Positions 5,899 through 9,567 of a stretch of 9,567 nucleotides of DNA are shown piece by piece. Position 1 is the stretch's first letter; each line of letters opens with the position of its first letter. This DNA is from CAZVBV01 sp964513975. Its GTDB lineage: Bacteria > Patescibacteriota > Gracilibacteria > UBA4473. Location: positions 1 through 9,567 of the forward strand of contig CAZEON010000052.1 in assembly GCA_964513975.1 (NCBI GenBank), read 5' to 3'. The translations under genes were made by a program, and so were the position numbers. Below the pieces are notes generated by a model that was not told the origin of the DNA, searched no databases, and saw only the letters and a list, made by a program, of their open reading frames with translations.

Positions 5899-6198
5899 AT
5901 TCAAACACTTCCTCCATTTTCGAAAATTGCTCCATAAATTTCATGTGAGTCGGAGTCCAGAATTGAGATTTAAATATACGAATAAGTTTTGATTTTTGTT
6001 GATCAATCTCTGTCCCATTGGAAAAGGATTGTCCATGAACACGATAGGAATGTATTTGGAGAGCAAGGCCTTGTTCTTCAAGCACTTCTCGTACCAGAGA
6101 GGCGGTCACTTGGTAATCAGGATGTTGATCGTAGAGAGAAGAAAGATAAATTTCGTAAGTCCTATACCGTAATCAGAGTAAATGTATTTATGGGTCAT
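5897..6198 (-). pseudogene. Frameshifted gene remnant, unknown family
   Basis: Two minus-strand frames together look like one protein. From ATG 6198 the first reads MTHKYIYSDYGIGLT. The second takes over around 6150-6170 and continues YEIYLSSLYDQHPDYQ, then VTASLVREVLEEQGLALQIH and FWTPTHMKFMEQFSKMEEVFE, to TAA 5897. The second frame has a TGA at 6175-6173, and the first stops at 6108-6106, so a one-base indel (or a sequencing error) is the simple explanation. Joined, they give about 101 residues. The first frame is also open and protein-like upstream of the ATG to about 6318 (KALDYFSKLSPISPSNFVAP), overlapping the end of the 760-residue gene by about 40 bases. This hints that the remnant was once longer and was truncated on that side. 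An intact 70-residue GTG-start ORF (6109-5897) remains but lacks the N-terminal part. I do not recognise the family. Confidence 0.5.
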
Positions 6199-6278
6199 GC
6201 CTAGAATAGCAAAATATGTACTGGAAATAGGAGCGACGAAGTTTGAGGGAGAGATGGGAGACAATTTCGAAAAATAAT

Positions 6279-8561
6279 CTAGAGCTTTATTATCTCGTTT
6301 AAATGTGTGATCAATTCTTTTTTAAACAGAATCTGGTCTTCGTTTTTAATAATAAAACTATTTTGAAAATCATATATTATTTTTAATTTTATTGGATCAT
6401 AAATAATCCTAATATTTACATTATCTTTTTTTAATATGATTTCCTTCCCCTTTTGTTCAACACAAACATAAACATTTCTTTTCCCAAGCTGTTTATAAAC
6501 ATCCCCAATATCAAGAATATCAATATTCTTTAAATTCACTTGTGTTGCTGTGGGATCACCATCAGAATCTGCTCCAATCACCTTGAATCTTCTATCCGTT
6601 GGATAGTTTCTTTGCTTAATATACTTATGATGAAACCTTATAATGTGAGACTCTTCGTCGATTTTTAGGTTTTCAAGAGTTCTGTTCAACTTCGCTTCAA
6701 TCCATGAAATGACATTTTTTGAATCGCCGAACAAGTTTATATATTCACCCTCCATATTTTCAAACAATACTTTTAATTCATTTACATTCTCTATTTCTTT
6801 TAATCTATTATCAAACTCCTTCTGTCCATAATTACTTATAAAATTTTTCATTTCCCAAGATGAAAAAGTGTCCAATGTCCTAATATTTTGGGATAAAATA
6901 GACAAATATCGAACATATCCCTCAAAACTTTTCTCAAAAGGTTCCTTCACCTCAACCAAATCCCTCTTCTTCATTGTGTTTACATTTCTAAATCGATTTA
7001 CGGAAGGTTGCCGTCCATCAGGATAACAAATATACGCGTCTATATCTGGTATAATATTAAAGGAGTTGTAAATATCCAATAACCTTAACAAGTTATCAGA
7101 AATGCTATCATAATATATTTTTTTATCCGTTATTAATAGTTCCTTAATAACTAATGTTTGTATTCCAATCTGCCAATTATCTCCTTGTATAAACTTTTTT
7201 ACATGTCTTGAGAACGGGGGGGCTCCTTCGAAGAAAAAATCTGCTCTTATTTCCGTATTTAAATGATTCTTTTTTATAGAATAATTGGAGATCCCTTTTA
7301 TTTTCAAATTATTCAATTCATTTAGGAGGATGCTTTCATCTTCTTGCTGTATGTATTTCTCAACTCTTTTTAAAATCAAAGAAATTTTATCTTTAAATCC
7401 AACCTGAAATTCTCTTCTAAATGCCTGACTTTCCTTCTTGATGTCTGGAGGAATCTCTACAAAAACTTCCGATGCGTCATGTTTCAATCTCTCTTGTTCT
7501 ATTTGTTCTTTGATAACTTTTTTATTTATCACTTCTATTGCTTTGATATTTTCTTCATATTTTTTACCCGATATTTTTAAAACTTCCTGTAATAATTTTT
7601 CGATTTCTTTTTGAGATTTTAATAATACCTGTTCTTTTGCTTTTACAGAAAGCTCCCTTTGGTTCAAAACTACACCTTTTTTCTTTAACGATTTTTCTTT
7701 TGCTTGTAACTGTTTTTCTTGTTCTCCTATTTTGTATTTTTTTTCTGTTTCAAAAATATCATTAGCGCGATTTTCTATTTCTAAATTAACGGTCTCTTGT
7801 ATATTTTTAATAAAAGTAGTTCCAATCTCAGATAATGGTGTTTTTTCAATAACCACTAATATCCGCTTTCTTAAAGAATCTGATAGTGGAGGTAATTGTT
7901 CTTTTTTAAGTGGAATTCGCGGAATGTCATAAGGCAACACTGGGTTCTTGACCCCTGCTATTGAGGCATAATAACTCAATACCGATATCACAAATCGTTC
8001 GTTTAAATTTGGAAGAATGTCTTTTGATGCTTGCAATAAATCCTCAAAATTATTTTTTTGTTGATCGTAAAATCCCGTAACCTCCTTGTATTTTTCAAGT
8101 GCTAATAGCTGAAATTCTAATTTTTTAATGTTTTCTTCCGTATTTAATCGTGTCGCAAAAACTTGTTGAATAATTTCTCTGTGATTATTTACATCGTAAA
8201 CATCTATCCCGACCGGAAGTATCCCCTCATTACCTTCTGTCAAAGAAGGTAATGTTCCTGCTTTTTTTTGTGTCGAAAAAGATAATTTTTTTAATTTTTC
8301 TTGCACCAATGCTATTTCTTCCTTTTCTGGATCCGTTCCTAATTCGGCTATAACTTCAACCGAATTATATTTTTCATACTCTTCTACGTTTACCACTATA
8401 TGTTTAATCTTCGCTGAAAAGAAATCCTTTGTTTCTTTCCACACTTTCTTAAAATGGATTTGTTTTCTATCTTCTAGCTCGCACCGAATGAGTGTCTCTG
8501 TGTGAGCGAAACTAATTTCATTTTCCTGCTCTTCGGTTACGACAAATGGATTTTGAGACAT
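6279..8561 (-). CDS. Large coiled-coil protein of unknown function (760 aa)
   Basis: Not recognised. A 760-residue cytosolic-looking protein with no signal peptide, membrane segment or Walker A motif. Residues 1-95 are a mixed, charged domain starting MSQNPFVVTEEQENE. Residues 140-200 are helical. Residues about 255-362 are a long Glu/Lys/Gln-rich coiled coil (EKQLQAKEKSLKKKG, QKEIEKLLQEVLKI). Residues 380-760 look globular, with FFFEGAPPFSRHVKKF, DAYICYPDGRQP and GADSDGDPTATQ, and end in a strand-rich part. ATG 8561 lies 18 nt after the stop of the upstream gene, so the two are probably cotranscribed. No Shine-Dalgarno site. Base composition is clearly more A/T-rich than gltX or lepA, consistent with acquisition. 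Residues 102-112 are coded by a perfect inverted repeat. A structural, scaffold or defence-related role is possible, but nothing in the sequence decides. Confidence 0.85.
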   Translation of the reverse strand: MSQNPFVVTEEQENEISFAHTETLIRCELEDRKQIHFKKVWKETKDFFSAKIKHIVVNVEEYEKYNSVEVIAELGTDPEKEEIALVQEKLKKLSFSTQKKAGTLPSLTEGNEGILPVGIDVYDVNNHREIIQQVFATRLNTEENIKKLEFQLLALEKYKEVTGFYDQQKNNFEDLLQASKDILPNLNERFVISVLSYYASIAGVKNPVLPYDIPRIPLKKEQLPPLSDSLRKRILVVIEKTPLSEIGTTFIKNIQETVNLEIENRANDIFETEKKYKIGEQEKQLQAKEKSLKKKGVVLNQRELSVKAKEQVLLKSQKEIEKLLQEVLKISGKKYEENIKAIEVINKKVIKEQIEQERLKHDASEVFVEIPPDIKKESQAFRREFQVGFKDKISLILKRVEKYIQQEDESILLNELNNLKIKGISNYSIKKNHLNTEIRADFFFEGAPPFSRHVKKFIQGDNWQIGIQTLVIKELLITDKKIYYDSISDNLLRLLDIYNSFNIIPDIDAYICYPDGRQPSVNRFRNVNTMKKRDLVEVKEPFEKSFEGYVRYLSILSQNIRTLDTFSSWEMKNFISNYGQKEFDNRLKEIENVNELKVLFENMEGEYINLFGDSKNVISWIEAKLNRTLENLKIDEESHIIRFHHKYIKQRNYPTDRRFKVIGADSDGDPTATQVNLKNIDILDIGDVYKQLGKRNVYVCVEQKGKEIILKKDNVNIRIIYDPIKLKIIYDFQNSFIIKNEDQILFKKELITHLNEIIKL
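8228..8254. repeat. Perfect 11-bp inverted repeat inside the 760-residue gene
   Basis: CATTACCTTCT (8228-8238), loop GTCAA, AGAAGGTAATG (8244-8254). It is read in frame as TLPSLTEGNEG in a loop-like stretch between two charged regions. As in lepA, it is a palindrome embedded in a coding frame and reads as a Pro/Ser/Glu/Gly peptide. Confidence 0.8.
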
Positions 8562-8579
8562 TCTTAATTTTACAGAATT

Positions 8580-9428
8580 TTATTCTGCCAAAACTTCTTC
8601 TTTTTTTTCTGATTCTTTCAAAAAGAGCGAGTCCTCTAGTGCTATATAAGACGCTTCTATTTCATTGAGAACTGTTAAAGAAGTGGTAATAGACATGTTA
8701 ATTTTTTCCTGAGCCCCCTCTTTATTCATTGCTCGATCCGTCATAGATGTCTGAATTGCTGTTAAATGCCCTTGCGGAATAACCGAAGTGGAAGCGTATT
8801 CTATGAGCTCCTTCACCATATTTGTGGTTCCTTCTGTGGCATGAACGAGCATTTGTCCCGACAGTTCGGTAGAAGACTGCCCGATATTGATTGAGTCCTT
8901 TACTGTCTTTGTTATTTGTGAGGACAAAATTGCATTATTGATATTTTTAAACGTAGATTCTGCCCGTTGCAATAATTGTTGTGCTGTAAGAATCAAGGCT
9001 TCTCCTTGGTCTCGTGTATTGTTTAACGATGTTTTTGCTAACTGTAATTCATTCTTCTTTTGTTTAATGTGATATTCAATTTTGTTTATCAAAGAGGGGT
9101 CGAAAGCTTCATTTTCTGAATTTAATAAATTTTCAAAATGAATAATTTCATCCTCTATTTCTAGAATATCGTTCTCATCAAGTTGTCGCTTCTTTTCAAT
9201 TGCGGGAACAATGTTTTTTAATTGAATAACTGCACTTTTGTAGACACCCTTAAATTCTTGTACTTTTTCCTTGGTTGGTAAATTAGAAAAAACTTTTTCT
9301 TTTTTTTCCTCTATCGAAAAACTACTAATAATGGATCTTATTTTAGCAGGGACAAATCGCAATAAACCTTGAGGAATATTTTCCGATCCCGGAAGAACGG
9401 GAAATACCTCCTGATGAAATTCTATCAA
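8580..9428 (-). CDS. Helical protein of unknown function, partner of the 760-residue protein
   Basis: Not recognised. From TTG 9428 it encodes 282 residues, mostly predicted helix: a Lys/Glu-rich segment at 40-105, a likely coiled coil at about 112-165 (INKIEYHIKQKKNELQLA), a Ser/Thr/Gly-rich helical stretch at 180-215 and an acidic end (ESEKKEEVLAE). There is no signal peptide, membrane segment or nucleotide-binding motif. The reading frame stays open and protein-like for 31 more codons upstream (KAFEDISEEYFEDYSKKV) to TAA 9524-9522 but contains no ATG, so the start is unclear: TTG 9428 (with AGAGG 11 bases before it), or a rarer ATT near 9521. ATG 9511 is in another frame and soon stops. 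The C-terminal half is faintly reminiscent of TelA-type toxic-anion-resistance helical proteins, an unverified impression. It is first of a two-gene unit; the 760-residue gene follows after 18 nt. Confidence 0.75.
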   Translation of the reverse strand: MIEFHQEVFPVLPGSENIPQGLLRFVPAKIRSIISSFSIEEKKEKVFSNLPTKEKVQEFKGVYKSAVIQLKNIVPAIEKKRQLDENDILEIEDEIIHFENLLNSENEAFDPSLINKIEYHIKQKKNELQLAKTSLNNTRDQGEALILTAQQLLQRAESTFKNINNAILSSQITKTVKDSINIGQSSTELSGQMLVHATEGTTNMVKELIEYASTSVIPQGHLTAIQTSMTDRAMNKEGAQEKINMSITTSLTVLNEIEASYIALEDSLFLKESEKKEEVLAE

Positions 9429-9537
9429 ATACTCATCAACCTCTGTTACCTTCTTTGAATAGTCTTCAAAATATTCTTCTGAAATATCTTCAAAGGCTTT
9501 TGACGATTCATTTATGAAAATTTATTTTTTAAACGCA

Positions 9538-9565
9538 ACACCTGTAGGAATTAAACTACAAGTGT
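9538..9565. repeat. Inverted repeat upstream of the coiled-coil gene pair
   Basis: ACACCTGTAG (9538-9547), 8-nt loop, CTACAAGTGT (9556-9565): a 10-bp stem with one G-T pair or mismatch. On the minus strand it lies before the gene pair and is followed by an A-rich stretch without a T-run, so it is not a terminator in that direction. It may be an operator, a cassette boundary, or a plus-strand terminator whose T-run falls outside the window. Confidence 0.55.
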
Positions 9566-9567
9566 CA

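Noticed and set aside
6106..6175. TGA read as glycine (Gracilibacteria-type code) to repair the remnant
   Set aside because: Reading through TGA in either frame does not join the two protein-like parts, and no other gene here contains an in-frame TGA.
5989..6278. Plus-strand ORFs opposite the gene remnant, including a 26-residue one at 6197
   Set aside because: The minus strand reads as a more natural protein (PDYQVTASLVREVLEEQGL). The plus frames look like shadows and have no promoter.
9538..9565. Terminal inverted repeat of an insertion sequence
   Set aside because: No transposase and no matching copy at the other side of the A/T-rich unit within the window.

Overview
The window most resembles a chromosomal stretch from a candidate-phyla-radiation (Patescibacteria-type) bacterium. 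This is an inference from three things: the A/T-rich sequence, the short spacers and almost complete lack of Shine-Dalgarno sites, and the set of three single-copy minor-pilin genes beside lepA and gltX. Stop codons behave as in the standard bacterial code; no in-frame TGA needs recoding. No rRNA, tRNA, CRISPR array or transposase was seen.

Layout. Minus strand 1-906 is the first 302 codons of glutamyl-tRNA synthetase (gltX), cut by the window edge. A 188-bp gap follows with a good gltX promoter and two sets of 14-bp-period direct repeats. Minus strand 3236 down to 1095 is a compact operon of three prepilin-type proteins (GspH/FimT-like, PilV-like, PilW-like). They are separated by 2 nt and then overlap by 11 nt, and the order suggests a minor-pilin priming or tip complex. 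Plus strand 3304-5127 is lepA (elongation factor 4). It is divergent from the pilin operon and both are read from what appears to be a bidirectional promoter sharing one palindromic -35 box, giving nearly leaderless mRNAs in both directions.

Behind lepA, 5130-5878 holds two tandem, diverged copies of an unrecognised module. Each has a VEFL...KILSS...WR...SR protein segment followed by a very Lys/Arg-rich small protein. A perfect 12-bp hairpin lies between the copies and a rho-independent terminator closes the second.

The right third, 5897-9567, is all minus strand and visibly richer in A/T than lepA or gltX. It contains two large genes of unknown function: a 760-residue coiled-coil protein and a partner of at least 282 residues with an ambiguous start. 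Downstream lies the wreck of another gene (5897-6198, perhaps to 6318) carrying a frameshift. Composition, tight pairing and the broken neighbour suggest an acquired cassette, but no recombinase or target-site duplication is visible.

The genes left of 5128 are translation (gltX, lepA) and surface-pilus functions. The most novel material is the duplicated small-protein module and the coiled-coil pair.
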